A stretch of DNA of 64,000 nucleotides, from contig JACKOY010000002.1 of the NCBI GenBank assembly GCA_024233935.1, positions 372,001 to 436,000 of the forward strand. Reading direction: 5' to 3'. Below are positions 16,407 to 25,358 of the stretch, one piece after another; the stretch's first letter is position 1; the number at the start of each line of letters is the position of its first letter. The notes beneath the pieces were generated by a model. It had not been told where the DNA came from. It did no database searches and saw only the letters and a program-made list of their open reading frames with translations. This DNA comes from Spirochaetales bacterium. GTDB lineage: Bacteria > Spirochaetota > Leptospiria > Leptospirales > Leptonemataceae. A program made the position numbers and the translations under genes.

Positions 16407-17324
16407 CTAAAACGCGGCCCGGAGCGTGATTACGGGGCCTTCGTCCGGCATGCCGAGTCTGGTTTTCAGATAGTCGAATAGCTGCCCGTCCAGAACCGCG
16501 GATTCGAGTTGAACGTCCAGCAGGCGCAGGCTGGGACACGGTATGGGTTCCAGGGTTTGTCGCTCGGTCGGCGCCAGATACGTGGCCGGGAACATCTGTC
16601 TCATGCGGCGCCGCACCGCCCGGATGACCCGCGCCGCCCGCAACAGCTGAAATGGTCGTTCCAGCTTTGCAGCCGGGATGTGCAGGCAACTTGTTTCGTC
16701 CAGAGCAACCAGGGCTCCGAAGGCCCCCCGCGCTGCCAGGCAATCACGCAGGCGGTGGTGGGCGAGGTGCTGCACTTCGGCCAGCTCGTCTACACGATCG
16801 GCAAGCTCACTGACGGCCATATAACGAACAGAGTTCCATTGAAACACCTGAACGGAACGATCCCCGGCTGAAATGCGATCATCAAGATCCATCGGATGCA
16901 GATCACGCCGCGTCAGCATTCTGATTCGCGGGTCGCTTCTTCGCAGAACCGAGCGTAAACGCAGGGCAAGTTCTTCAACCGGACTGCCTTTTGAAATAAA
17001 ATCGTCCAGCCCGCTTCGAAAGCCCTGCAGACGGATCGCGCTGCGGTCATGCCCGGTAAGCAGCACCGTGGGTGTTTCAGAAGTCAGCGATCGCCCCCGT
17101 AACCGCCGCAAAAGGTCGAGACCCGAAAGCACAGGCATTTCCAGATCAAGTACGATCGCGGAAGGCCGGTGACGCGACCATAACCCGGGAGCCCGGCGTG
17201 GATCGGAACAGGTCAGAACCCGAAAGTCATACTGCTCCAAAGCCGGCTGTAGTTGGTCCAGGAACTCGGCGTCGTCATCGACAACCAGGATGGTTGCCGG
17301 CTTCCGATCAGAACCGGCATTCAC
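16407..17324 (-). CDS. Response regulator with unidentified C-terminal region
   Basis: 305 residues. The first 125 or so form a receiver domain: acidic pair in ILVVDDDAEF, phospho-acceptor Asp in AIVLDLEMPVLSG, Thr in TVLLTGHD, and the Lys in DFISKGSP. The remaining 170 residues are not a recognisable DNA-binding or GGDEF domain; they include two helical Arg-rich stretches (RAARVIRAVRRRMRQM). The GTG start at 17324 overlaps the ppk2 stop (GTGA). No histidine kinase is adjacent. Being last in the pcnB-ppk2 operon suggests a link to RNA or polyphosphate physiology, by inference. Confidence 0.8.
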   Translation of the reverse strand: MNAGSDRKPATILVVDDDAEFLDQLQPALEQYDFRVLTCSDPRRAPGLWSRHRPSAIVLDLEMPVLSGLDLLRRLRGRSLTSETPTVLLTGHDRSAIRLQGFRSGLDDFISKGSPVEELALRLRSVLRRSDPRIRMLTRRDLHPMDLDDRISAGDRSVQVFQWNSVRYMAVSELADRVDELAEVQHLAHHRLRDCLAARGAFGALVALDETSCLHIPAAKLERPFQLLRAARVIRAVRRRMRQMFPATYLAPTERQTLEPIPCPSLRLLDVQLESAVLDGQLFDYLKTRLGMPDEGPVITLRAAF

Positions 17325-18028
17325 AACTTCTTCAGGAGTTCGCTCACGGTTCGCAGCACCTTGATGCGCGCAAACAGTTTGTCGTCGCCCTCCACAAGAT
17401 GCCAGAGGGCGTGGGGCGTAGAAGTTCGTTCGATCATTGCTTCGACCGCTTCCGCGTAGAGCGGCCACTTCTCACGGTTACGCCAGTCTTCATCGGTAAG
17501 CTTCCAGTTCTTGAGCGGGCTCTCGGCGCGCGCTTCGAAACGCCGCACCTGTTCTTCCTGGCTGATCTGCAGCCAGAACTTCGCGATCAAGACCCCGTCT
17601 TCGTGCCATCGACGTTCCATCTCGTTGATTTCACGGTAGGCCCGTTTCCACTCTTCGGACTTTGCAAAACCTTCAACGCGTTCCACGAGTACGCGTCCGT
17701 ACCAACTCCGATCGAATATAGCCAGTCTTCCCGGTTCGGGCAGACGAGCGGCGAATCGCCAGAGATAGTGGCGCGCGCGTTCGGGTTCGGAAGGCGCCGC
17801 GATCGGAACCACGGAATACAATTGCGGTATGAGCGCCCGGGTGACCCGCTTGATAGCGCCGCCCTTGCCTCCGGCGTCTTTGCCCTCAAACACCAGAACC
17901 GCCGTGCGTTTCTTCTCAAATAGTTTTACGGCCCGCCGGGATAGTTCCCGCTGGAGGCTGTCGAGCTGTTTCTCATACTCCGCACGCTCCAGGCGCAGAC
18001 TGAGGTCCAGTTTGTCGAGAACCCCCAT
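17321..18028 (-). CDS. Polyphosphate kinase 2 family protein, catalytically intact
   Basis: PPK2 enzymes transfer phosphate between polyphosphate and nucleotides. The 235-residue protein has a full Walker A (GKDAGGKG, residues 49-56), a PPK2-type Walker B FDRSWYGR with Asp106-Arg107, and the family region WLQISQEEQVRRF and LKNWKLTDEDW. One PPK2 domain of normal size. Its start lies 1 base after the stop of a second PPK2-like gene, and its own stop overlaps the response regulator. Whether it favours AMP, ADP or GDP cannot be read from sequence. Confidence 0.9.
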   Translation of the reverse strand: MGVLDKLDLSLRLERAEYEKQLDSLQRELSRRAVKLFEKKRTAVLVFEGKDAGGKGGAIKRVTRALIPQLYSVVPIAAPSEPERARHYLWRFAARLPEPGRLAIFDRSWYGRVLVERVEGFAKSEEWKRAYREINEMERRWHEDGVLIAKFWLQISQEEQVRRFEARAESPLKNWKLTDEDWRNREKWPLYAEAVEAMIERTSTPHALWHLVEGDDKLFARIKVLRTVSELLKKL

Positions 18029-18029
18029 T

Positions 18030-18785
18030 TCAGGCGCTCCCTCCGGCGGCCTTGTCCCGTTCGCGCTCCCGTTTGCGTTGCATCGCGAGATCGAACTCGG
18101 CCACTTCTTTTCGAGAGTCCACTTCCAGTTTCTCTTCCAGACGAGCGATCAAATAGTCCATCACACTCACGAGACAACGCTTGCGTTTCTCGGTGTGAAG
18201 ATGGAACCATTCTGCGTCCGCGCCGGTGGCAGCCAGAATCTCGGCGAACCGCGAATCATAGTCATTGAAATGCTTCAAAAGATCACGATAGCGAGATTCC
18301 AGCACCCGCATGGTCACTTCTTTTCGCTTCTTCTTATCACTCTTGAGGTCTTTACGCGATTGGTCAATATACACTCGAAGGACAAAATATCCGTTTTCTT
18401 CCAGCCCACGTTCAAAATCGCGAATATCGTAAAGCAATCGTTCTCCAACGGATTTGCCGATCTGCCCGGTGGTGCGTCCTCGCACCAGCTTGAAGTAGTA
18501 CGAACGATCCAGGATCAAAAGGTCCCCACGCCGTGGCAGGGCGGCCCAGAACTCGTGCAAAAATGGAACGCCCCGCTTGCTTTCCACATCGTGGTCCACA
18601 TGCAGCAGCGCGAAATGTCTGGGATCAAGACCGTCAACGACCTGTTTGATAACATACTGGATGGTCGGGAAGGCAACTCCTTCTACAATCAGCAGGACAC
18701 CCCGATCACGTTCAGCGGCAATACGAAACAGATGCGCGAGCCGGTCGGCCCGGTCCAGGTCTGTGTCTTTCCCGGTAGCCGTCAT
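18030..18785 (-). CDS. Degenerate PPK2-like protein without a Walker A loop
   Basis: 251 residues, aligned along its length with PPK2. The core strand is LLIVEGVAFPT (residues 31-41), where a working enzyme has EGKDAGGKGG, so the phosphate-binding loop is lost. The Walker B-like ILDRSYYFKL (Asp93-Arg94) and helix pattern remain, and a basic C-terminal tail follows. In known two-domain PPK2 proteins one domain is inactive and precedes the active one. Here the same order occurs as separate genes 1 base apart, so a heteromer with the downstream PPK2 is likely by inference. Confidence 0.75.
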   Translation of the reverse strand: MTATGKDTDLDRADRLAHLFRIAAERDRGVLLIVEGVAFPTIQYVIKQVVDGLDPRHFALLHVDHDVESKRGVPFLHEFWAALPRRGDLLILDRSYYFKLVRGRTTGQIGKSVGERLLYDIRDFERGLEENGYFVLRVYIDQSRKDLKSDKKKRKEVTMRVLESRYRDLLKHFNDYDSRFAEILAATGADAEWFHLHTEKRKRCLVSVMDYLIARLEEKLEVDSRKEVAEFDLAMQRKRERERDKAAGGSA

Positions 18786-20140
18786 GGGCGCCGCCCCGAA
18801 CGTCCCTGCCGGGCATGCCGGCGGTTTTGTTGATTGCGCATGCGTTGAGGAAACGTTGTGACCACCTTGCCGGCTTCGGGCGGGCGTCCTCGAGGGCCGA
18901 TTTCCCAGAACATTGCCTTCTGGATGGCCTCCTCGTTGTTTTCTGCCAGCGCATAAATCTTAAACAACATGAAGGCTTCATAAAAGAATATCTTTTCGCG
19001 GAATACTTCGGGCCGCACCCGCCTGCGTCGTCCGGATTGCATAAAACGACCCTGGCTGATGAACATCTGGATCAACCGGTCCCGGTCCTTTCCAGATACC
19101 TGCATTCGTTCGGCGGCGGGCTGCAGGCGCGACTTGACATAGTCCATGATATTGTCTGTCCGCCTGCCAAAGAACACATCGCGAACAACGTCCGCAAGCA
19201 AGAGCGCAATGAAGATCGTGATTGTCAGGTCCTCACGCTCGCTGAGCATTCGATCCGCAACGACCAGACGCTTTCCGATTGAGCTGTCCCGAAAGTCACT
19301 CTGTTTAGAAGCACCCGAAGCCTGCCAGGCTTCCGGAAACATGGGTTTGAATAGCCCCGTCTCGGCCAGGGCGCTGAAGACATCCGCCGAACGACCGGTA
19401 CGAAAAATCTTCGTGTATTCGTCGAGCAGTCGCACCGGGCTGGCTTTCGAAATCTCATTGCGATAGCGCCGAATTCCCTTGAGAGTTCGCGCGTCGATCG
19501 ACATGCCCAGAAGTCCGGCGAACTTCGCTGCACGGAGCATGCGTACCGGATCCTCTTTAAACGAGATCTCCGGATCGCCGATTACATTAATGCGACGGGC
19601 CTCAATATCGTCAAAGCCGCCCACATAATCGATAATGCTTTCGTTTCGTGGATCGAAGAAAAGCGCGTTAATCGTGAAGTCGCGGCGAGCGGCATCTTCC
19701 CGCGGATTGCCGTACTCATTGTCCCGCTTCAACATGTAGTCCTGATTTTTGCCGGGCTGGAAGCGATGCTCGGGCAAACTTCGGAACGTCGATACTTCAA
19801 TGACCTTCCCGCCCCGAAAAACAACATGCACTATCTTGAAGCGACGTCCAATGGCGCGGCTATTTGTGAAGACTTTTCGAATCTGGGCGGGCGTGGCGCT
19901 CGTTACGACGTCAAAATCCTTCGGTTTTTTACCCAGGATCATGTCGCGCACGCAACCCCCCACAAGGTAGGATCGATAGCCGTGCCGATTCAGACGGTTG
20001 ATGACCTTGAGCGCATCCTGGTCCATCTGCTCCCGACGCAACTTGTGAAATTCACGGTAGATCCTTTTCCCCTCAGGATAGGCAAGCATCTGGTCGAGGG
20101 TCGACGAGGAGGAAAAGAGGCGGCGCAGTCTGTTGAACAT
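18782..20140 (-). CDS. pcnB: Poly(A) polymerase / tRNA nucleotidyltransferase family, PcnB type
   Basis: 452 residues with the class II nucleotidyltransferase head: VGGCVRDMILG, the metal-binding DFD (Asp75 and Asp77), ARRDFTINALFFD, and the RNA-binding DPVRMLRAAKFAG block. The stretch GRRFKIVHVVF with VIEVSTFR follows the PcnB (polyadenylating) rather than the CCA-adding pattern. The three tRNAs in this window have no encoded CCA, so a separate CCA enzyme is needed. The C-terminus is basic and Gln/Arg-rich, common in PcnB. Its stop overlaps the PPK2-like start by 4 bases. Confidence 0.88.
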   Translation of the reverse strand: MFNRLRRLFSSSSTLDQMLAYPEGKRIYREFHKLRREQMDQDALKVINRLNRHGYRSYLVGGCVRDMILGKKPKDFDVVTSATPAQIRKVFTNSRAIGRRFKIVHVVFRGGKVIEVSTFRSLPEHRFQPGKNQDYMLKRDNEYGNPREDAARRDFTINALFFDPRNESIIDYVGGFDDIEARRINVIGDPEISFKEDPVRMLRAAKFAGLLGMSIDARTLKGIRRYRNEISKASPVRLLDEYTKIFRTGRSADVFSALAETGLFKPMFPEAWQASGASKQSDFRDSSIGKRLVVADRMLSEREDLTITIFIALLLADVVRDVFFGRRTDNIMDYVKSRLQPAAERMQVSGKDRDRLIQMFISQGRFMQSGRRRRVRPEVFREKIFFYEAFMLFKIYALAENNEEAIQKAMFWEIGPRGRPPEAGKVVTTFPQRMRNQQNRRHARQGRSGRRP

Positions 20141-20244
20141 GCTTGTGGGGTGAGGCTACGGCAGGTGGAGTGCGGATCAAGTTAAATTTCTGAGATCGGT
20201 CGCATTTGATTGCCAAACAAGGCAGAGGCCCCGATAGGACCCAG

Positions 20245-21213
20245 ATGAAGTTCCGCGAAAAGGGCCGCTGGTGGGCTTCCCGCCTGAGCCGGTGGTTCGA
20301 AAGGCGGCGGAGCGACGGCTGGGCGGGCATCTCCATTCTCGTGCTCAAGCCCCATCGAGCAGACCGTCCGGTCCGTTTGCGCATCAACTACTATATCCTG
20401 GGCTTTGTGGCGGCGCTGCTGCTGGTTCTGCCGGCGGTGGGGGCCTACACCCTGCTTCGTCGCAACCTGCAGAGCGAGGACACGCACCGTACGGTCGAGG
20501 ATCGGCGGGGGCTTCTGACCTCTCTGCGCTACGCCACCGATGAGAAACGCATCTTGCTGGGGTTTGTCGAGATCCAGATCGAGGGCTTCCGATCCATGGC
20601 TTATCCGGACGAAGACAGCCTGATCGGCCGCATTCGAGAGTTGCGGCGGCCAAGCACCGCGGGGGAAGAAGAAGCCGTCACCCAGCCGGCTCAGGATACG
20701 GAGGGAATACGCCGGGTCCGCGATCGCTCGCTTCTGGTCCTGGACGACGCCGCCTACCACAGCCTGCATCTACTCTGGAATCGCATGACGGTCTACTACC
20801 AGACGCCACGCGGTCGCCCCCTCGCAGGCGGCAGCGGGCAGATCACTTCGCTATTTGGTTCCCGGGACGATCCCTTCCATCAAATCGCAAGCAAACACCA
20901 TCCCGGAGTCGATTTCGGGGACGCACCGGGCACGCCGATCGTCGCCACCGCTCCGGGCATCGTGGTGCGGGCAGTCGAGAATGATCCCGGCGGATACGGA
21001 AAGTACGTTACCCTGCACCACGGATTTGGAGTGACCTCGCTTTACGCTCATTGCCGTGGCCTGGCCGTTCAACGCGGCGAGCGGGTTCGACGTGGCCAGG
21101 TCATCGCCTACCTGGGACGCACTGGTCGCGCGACCGGTCATCATGTGCACTACGAGGTCCGCCTCGGAGCGGACCCGGCCATTGATCCCATGCAGTACAT
21201 TCAGCTGCCCTGA
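20245..21213 (+). CDS. Membrane-anchored M23 (LytM) metallopeptidase
   Basis: 322 residues from the ATG at 20245, preceded by AGGA. A basic cytoplasmic N-terminus, one membrane helix (about residues 55-75, YILGFVAALLLVLPAVGAY), a helical linker, then a LytM domain (residues 200-318). Zinc ligands are visible: His and Asp in HHPGVDFGD and the HVH of GHHVHYEVR. M23 enzymes cut peptide cross-links in peptidoglycan, or regulate amidases when inactive; the ligands suggest an active enzyme. It diverges from pcnB and converges on the next gene. Confidence 0.92.
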   Translation: MKFREKGRWWASRLSRWFERRRSDGWAGISILVLKPHRADRPVRLRINYYILGFVAALLLVLPAVGAYTLLRRNLQSEDTHRTVEDRRGLLTSLRYATDEKRILLGFVEIQIEGFRSMAYPDEDSLIGRIRELRRPSTAGEEEAVTQPAQDTEGIRRVRDRSLLVLDDAAYHSLHLLWNRMTVYYQTPRGRPLAGGSGQITSLFGSRDDPFHQIASKHHPGVDFGDAPGTPIVATAPGIVVRAVENDPGGYGKYVTLHHGFGVTSLYAHCRGLAVQRGERVRRGQVIAYLGRTGRATGHHVHYEVRLGADPAIDPMQYIQLP

Positions 21214-21234
21214 CCGGTTTTGGCCCGCCATTTT

Positions 21235-21966
21235 TTAGAGCGTGAAGGTCAGGCCGTCACGGGCCACGGCGCCGAAATTGCTTTTCAGAACGCGCCTTTC
21301 CAGGTCGTCGTAAATGTGCGTGAAAACAATGCGCTTCGCTTCCAGGCGGTGGCCTTCGCGCTCCACCTGATCCCAGGCCACGTGGTCGACCGGCGGTTCG
21401 CTTTGTTTCTCCATGGTCAATTCAACCAGCGCCAGATCCACACCGCGCACCAGGTCGAAAAGGGCCTCGTCCCAGGCTGAATCTCCGGAGAAAGCTATGG
21501 TTCGACCGGCGGGCCCGCTGACGCGATACCCGGCACTTTCGGGCCGATGGTGAATTGGAAAAGCCTGAATGTCAAAGCCCCGAAAACTCGTTTCGGAAAG
21601 CACTTCAATAAATTCAAGGGCGAAGTGAAACCCGAAGGCAGGATAACACAGATCGATCAATTGCCGGCAGGCCGCTTCCACTCCGGGTGGCCCCAGAATT
21701 ACAAAAGCATCCTGGCGACGGCACACAAGGTCCAGCTGCAGCAACAAAAACGGAAGTCCACCAAAGTGATCGCCATGAAAGTGCGTGAGCAAGAGACCGG
21801 AGAGACGATTGGCATCGAACCGTTCCGCCTGCAGACGATAGAGCGTAGTCGCCCCGCAATCCATCAGGAGAATCTCGCCTCCACTATGTTCCAGCAGATA
21901 GGCGGCGTGTGCGCGCCCATCCGTGTTGAAGGCGTTGCCGCTTCCGATAATTGTCACCTGCTTCAC
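21235..21966 (-). CDS. Metallo-beta-lactamase-fold hydrolase, RNase Z-like
   Basis: 243 residues. The metal-binding signature THFHGDHFGGLP is near residue 60, a conserved Asp is in AFSGDSAWDE, further His in FPIHHRPES and a C-terminal FTHIYDD. The start (VTIIGSGNAF) and layout resemble RNase Z/ElaC and related MBL enzymes, but it is shorter than typical RNase Z and lacks an obvious exosite arm, so the substrate is unknown. It is the last gene of a minus operon and overlaps the preceding gene by 4 bases. Confidence 0.85.
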   Translation of the reverse strand: MKQVTIIGSGNAFNTDGRAHAAYLLEHSGGEILLMDCGATTLYRLQAERFDANRLSGLLLTHFHGDHFGGLPFLLLQLDLVCRRQDAFVILGPPGVEAACRQLIDLCYPAFGFHFALEFIEVLSETSFRGFDIQAFPIHHRPESAGYRVSGPAGRTIAFSGDSAWDEALFDLVRGVDLALVELTMEKQSEPPVDHVAWDQVEREGHRLEAKRIVFTHIYDDLERRVLKSNFGAVARDGLTFTL

Positions 21967-23738
21967 GGCCGGTCCTGGAGGGCATCGACGATCGCATCGG
22001 CGTATACCGGCGCCATCTCGAGCATGCCGTAGTAGTTCAGGTGATGGGGGTCCTGAAAGCGATTTGCAGGCAACAGATCGTGCAGGTCGAGCAGTCCGAT
22101 GCGGCCTGTTTCTTCCAATTCGAGGAGCGCCAGCAGATAACCGGCATACCAGCGGGCCGGCCCCTGATTGGCGCGACGCTCCAGTTCGGCCCGACCGGGT
22201 CCGACCGGCGAAAGCCGCGTGAGACCCGAAGCATAGTCATCAAGCGAGATCGGGTTTTCGGGATTGTTGACGAAGAGCAGCCGGGTGCCGCCCGCGTTGA
22301 GGCGATCGGCGAAAAGAGCGAAGCGCTTGAACTGCAACATCGACTCTTGAAAGCCATGGAACTCGGCATGATAGTGAGCCAGGCGAATGCGATTGAGCTG
22401 CAACAACTCCTCACGCTCCTTCCAATCCCCGGGCTGAACCCGGGTTTCGTATTCCTGTACGATGGCGTTCCCGCTGAGGGCCCGCAGCTGTCGGTCGTAC
22501 CAACCGGCCCTGCGAACGAGAATGTCCCGCGTGCGGGGGGTGCGAAGACCAAACTGCGCCGGGAGCCGCAGGCCACGGCCCACCACAATCGAGTCCCCGG
22601 AAACGGACAGAGGCGCACCGGAGTCCGAAAGAACGTGGGTCAGACCCACGAGCACGGCGCCGTCCTGCGGGCCGGGCACCGAAACCGTATGCCACCCGAG
22701 ACCGGGTTGTTCCAGCGAAAGGACCGGGGCACCGACCGCTCGACAATCCCGACTGACGTCGGGACGTTTCAGGTACGCACCCAGGGTCGCCCGGAAGTTT
22801 TCCGGCTGTTCGCCGCCTCCGTTCCAGAGGTAATCGCGCATCATCGCAAATCCGTCCGGCACCGAATGCTGCTCTGGCGGATCCGCACGGAAAAAATCGA
22901 TCCGGAAACCGGGCACGGCCGCCAGCGCCGGCGGAACTTCAAAAGTGAATTCGCCCTGGTCGAGGGCTGCGTACGAAAAGCTCAGGCAGGAAACCGTGTG
23001 TCCTTCGCGGTAGGTGCCTTCGGGCAGCTGCACGCCCTGATAGTTCAGATAACCGCGCAGGACCCGCCGACCGGCCCGCCAGTTAAAGACGTTTGGCTCC
23101 CACCACTGGTCCCGAAATCTGGGGCCGCCGATTATGCCGTGCAAACTGAATCGTGCCAGATCTTCCATCGAAAGCCGGTCGACCTGGTCAAGGGCGAAGG
23201 CCCCGGGATAATTGATTTGCAGTGGGTGGCGAATCAGTACGAAAGCGCGGGCCATTTCGTTGTCGTAGGCCGGCCCGACCTCCCAGGGCGGAACGTAACG
23301 TTCCAGGTCGAGATCGGCCGGACCGCTGATGTAGACAACCAGGTCCGGCCGCAACGCCAGCATGCGGGGCGCATAGTAGTACAGGTCGGTCGGGCTTGCG
23401 GCCGCGTGACCCCAGAAGCGGACGCGCACTCTACGCCCGGCGGCCCCGGACAAAAGCGGATCCAGAACATGCTCCTGTACGGAGTACTTGGCAATGCTGC
23501 TACCGGTGATCAGGACCAGCAAATCGTCCGGGTAACGCCCGCGCTCCCGCTCCAGATCCCGGTAGCGCGATTCAAAATTGTACCAACGATAGCTGTCCCA
23601 ACCGCTGTGGTTCTCCTGAAGGAAAATCAGGCTTCCGTAAAACAGCCGATCAATGCCCCAGACCAGAGCGGCCAGGGCCAGAAGGGCCGCGATAAAACCA
23701 CTAAGCCCCCTGGGGATGCGCCGCTTTTCTGCCGTCAT
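21963..23738 (-). CDS. Membrane-anchored SGNH-like hydrolase
   Basis: 591 residues with an N-terminal membrane anchor (residues 13-30) and a periplasmic body. LLVLITGSSIAKYSV (Ser80/Ser81) resembles SGNH block I, and the C-terminal LPANRFQDPHHLNYYGM supplies a D-x-x-H motif as in block V. Such proteins (DltD, AlgX/AlgJ-like, PatB-like) esterify or de-esterify envelope polymers. Blocks II and III are not clear, and 300 residues between them are unassigned. It overlaps its upstream neighbour by 38 bases. Confidence 0.6.
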   Translation of the reverse strand: MTAEKRRIPRGLSGFIAALLALAALVWGIDRLFYGSLIFLQENHSGWDSYRWYNFESRYRDLERERGRYPDDLLVLITGSSIAKYSVQEHVLDPLLSGAAGRRVRVRFWGHAAASPTDLYYYAPRMLALRPDLVVYISGPADLDLERYVPPWEVGPAYDNEMARAFVLIRHPLQINYPGAFALDQVDRLSMEDLARFSLHGIIGGPRFRDQWWEPNVFNWRAGRRVLRGYLNYQGVQLPEGTYREGHTVSCLSFSYAALDQGEFTFEVPPALAAVPGFRIDFFRADPPEQHSVPDGFAMMRDYLWNGGGEQPENFRATLGAYLKRPDVSRDCRAVGAPVLSLEQPGLGWHTVSVPGPQDGAVLVGLTHVLSDSGAPLSVSGDSIVVGRGLRLPAQFGLRTPRTRDILVRRAGWYDRQLRALSGNAIVQEYETRVQPGDWKEREELLQLNRIRLAHYHAEFHGFQESMLQFKRFALFADRLNAGGTRLLFVNNPENPISLDDYASGLTRLSPVGPGRAELERRANQGPARWYAGYLLALLELEETGRIGLLDLHDLLPANRFQDPHHLNYYGMLEMAPVYADAIVDALQDRP

Positions 23739-24936
23739 AGCCGATCAACAGAGCCCGCCCCCGACCCTGGTAGTCGAGCCAGGCCCCGAGCCCATCGGTC
23801 AGTTTGTCGGCCTGCGTCCACGGGTCAAACTTCTTGAGGCGGTCGGCAAGCTCCCGCCATTCGGCCAGGGCAAAACGGCCCGGCAGCACCAGAAGCACAT
23901 CGCCCCGCACCATATGCCCCCGAAAAATGCGGTACCCGGCCGGTTCCTGGCCGGTGGGACGCAAAACCAGGCCCCGACCGGCGGAACGCCGCCAGTAAAG
24001 GGCGCAGGCGTCCCGTGTGAGACACTGAAAGCGGCCATCGTGCAAGATCTCCAGAGAAAAGCTCGAAATGCCATCCATCCGGTCCCGGGCTGCCCGCAGT
24101 GCCCCCCGGTGGGCACGAATCAAATCTTTCGAAAACTGCACCTGATCGAAAAATGCCATCGCAAAGTCCCGGGTCAGCCCGTGCTCGCTTGAGAGCATCG
24201 CGAGCTTCACACGGTCGTTCTCTTTTCGCAGGTAGAACCGCCGGTGCGGGCCGCTACGGGTCGTGCCGACCACCCGATGCACAATCGGCTCTACGCCGTT
24301 GGCCATGGAACTCCGTTCGATTTCCGGCCGTTCCGGAACCAACGGCCTTTGCTCCGGAACGACAGCCGGCGGAGGCTCCGGAGCCCGTGCCGGAGTTGCA
24401 CGCTCCTCCGGCAGAAAGGGAAGCGTAGCCCGGGGCCGGCCACCGAGCCAGCGCTCAATAGGAGAACGCTCGGCAGTCCAGATGATCAATAGCAAGGGCT
24501 CTGTATAAACAAAGCGATTCGGGAAGATCTCTTCGCTGAACAAATTGAAGATGCGGTACTGACGACGATTGCGTCCCGCTGATTTCAGCCATGCTTCAAG
24601 CTCTGTCTGAAATCGCGCGGCCCGCTGCCTTCCATCGAGCGGGCTGCGTTTCCCCACGACGATACCGTAGCGCAGCTCTGCACGATCGTGCAAAAAGTAT
24701 TCTCCCCGACCGGGCGCCGGCACTCCGAAACGTTCCAGAGCTTCGTGGGCGTTCTCGGGCAAAAGGTGGTCTTCCCAGAATTCTGCCCCGCCGGTTGGAC
24801 TGGCTTCTATGCAGGCACGTATCAGAAAGGGCAGCGGCGTATGGCGCAGGACAAAACCGGCCAGACCTCCCGGCGATGCTTCAGCGGCAGTTGCCCGGTC
24901 GATCGACTCATTTCTTAGCAAAGTGGGTCTCCACAT
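23701..24936 (-). CDS. Hypothetical protein in cNMP-binding operon
   Basis: Not recognised. 411 residues, soluble, no signal. A Pro-rich linker (about residues 180-215, ARAPEPPPAVVPEQRPLVP) separates an N-terminal domain from a C-terminal domain. The latter, with MDGISSFSLEILHDGRF and VRGDVLLVLPGRF, vaguely recalls the strand pattern of PP2C/SpoIIE phosphatases, but I see none of the metal-binding Asp motifs, so that is only a hint. It starts 29 bases inside the end of a cyclic-nucleotide-binding gene and runs 38 bases into the SGNH-like gene. Confidence 0.55.
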   Translation of the reverse strand: MWRPTLLRNESIDRATAAEASPGGLAGFVLRHTPLPFLIRACIEASPTGGAEFWEDHLLPENAHEALERFGVPAPGRGEYFLHDRAELRYGIVVGKRSPLDGRQRAARFQTELEAWLKSAGRNRRQYRIFNLFSEEIFPNRFVYTEPLLLIIWTAERSPIERWLGGRPRATLPFLPEERATPARAPEPPPAVVPEQRPLVPERPEIERSSMANGVEPIVHRVVGTTRSGPHRRFYLRKENDRVKLAMLSSEHGLTRDFAMAFFDQVQFSKDLIRAHRGALRAARDRMDGISSFSLEILHDGRFQCLTRDACALYWRRSAGRGLVLRPTGQEPAGYRIFRGHMVRGDVLLVLPGRFALAEWRELADRLKKFDPWTQADKLTDGLGAWLDYQGRGRALLIGYDGRKAAHPQGA

Positions 24937-25357
24937 GCTTAAAAGCCGAGAGTATGCGCTTGCCCAGCGCCCCTAAAATGCGAAATGCCCAGCGCGGATG
25001 GCTGCGAAAAATAGTTTCGAAATCCTCTTTGCGCAAAGAAAGCAGTTTGGTGGGGGCCGCCGAGATCAACGTAGCGGATCGCGACATGTTATCGACCAGC
25101 GCCATCTCGCCGAAAATTTCGCCAGGGCCGAGCGAATTCAAAACCTTGTACGAACCCCGCTCCAGGCGTTCCGTGACGACGACCCGGCCGGAAATAATCA
25201 AGTAGACTTCACGCCCCACTTCTCCCTCTCGAATAATGATCTGGCGAGGCTCGTAGGTCTTGCCATATTTGAGAAAAAGCTCAGCGGTAAGTGCCTGCTC
25301 GCCCTCAAAGCCCAACTTGAGCAGGTCGTCGCGATCTTCTTTTTCGGGCGTTTCCAT
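24908..25357 (-). CDS. Single-domain cyclic-nucleotide-binding protein
   Basis: 149 residues, essentially one CNB domain: IIREGEVGREVYLIISG, then the phosphate-binding cassette FGEMALVDNMSRSATL, where the Gly-Glu and Arg expected to grip the cyclic phosphate and ribose are present. No DNA-binding domain follows, unlike CRP. It is followed by a helical C-terminus. Two class III cyclases in this window (37334, 41764) could make the ligand. It is the second of five overlapping genes, 1 base after another CNB protein. Confidence 0.88.
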   Translation of the reverse strand: METPEKEDRDDLLKLGFEGEQALTAELFLKYGKTYEPRQIIIREGEVGREVYLIISGRVVVTERLERGSYKVLNSLGPGEIFGEMALVDNMSRSATLISAAPTKLLSLRKEDFETIFRSHPRWAFRILGALGKRILSAFKHVETHFAKK

Positions 25358-25358
25358 T

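Noticed and set aside
21951..23837. Plus-strand open frame of 628 codons opposite the SGNH-like gene, longer than the gene itself
   Set aside because: The minus frame has an anchor helix, SGNH-like blocks and tight coupling to neighbours; the plus frame has no signal, no motif, many Arg/Gln/Pro, and would cross into another gene.
23701..24936. Assignment of the 411-residue protein as a PP2C/SpoIIE phosphatase
   Set aside because: The strand pattern hint is not backed by any metal-binding Asp motif, so it is left as hypothetical.
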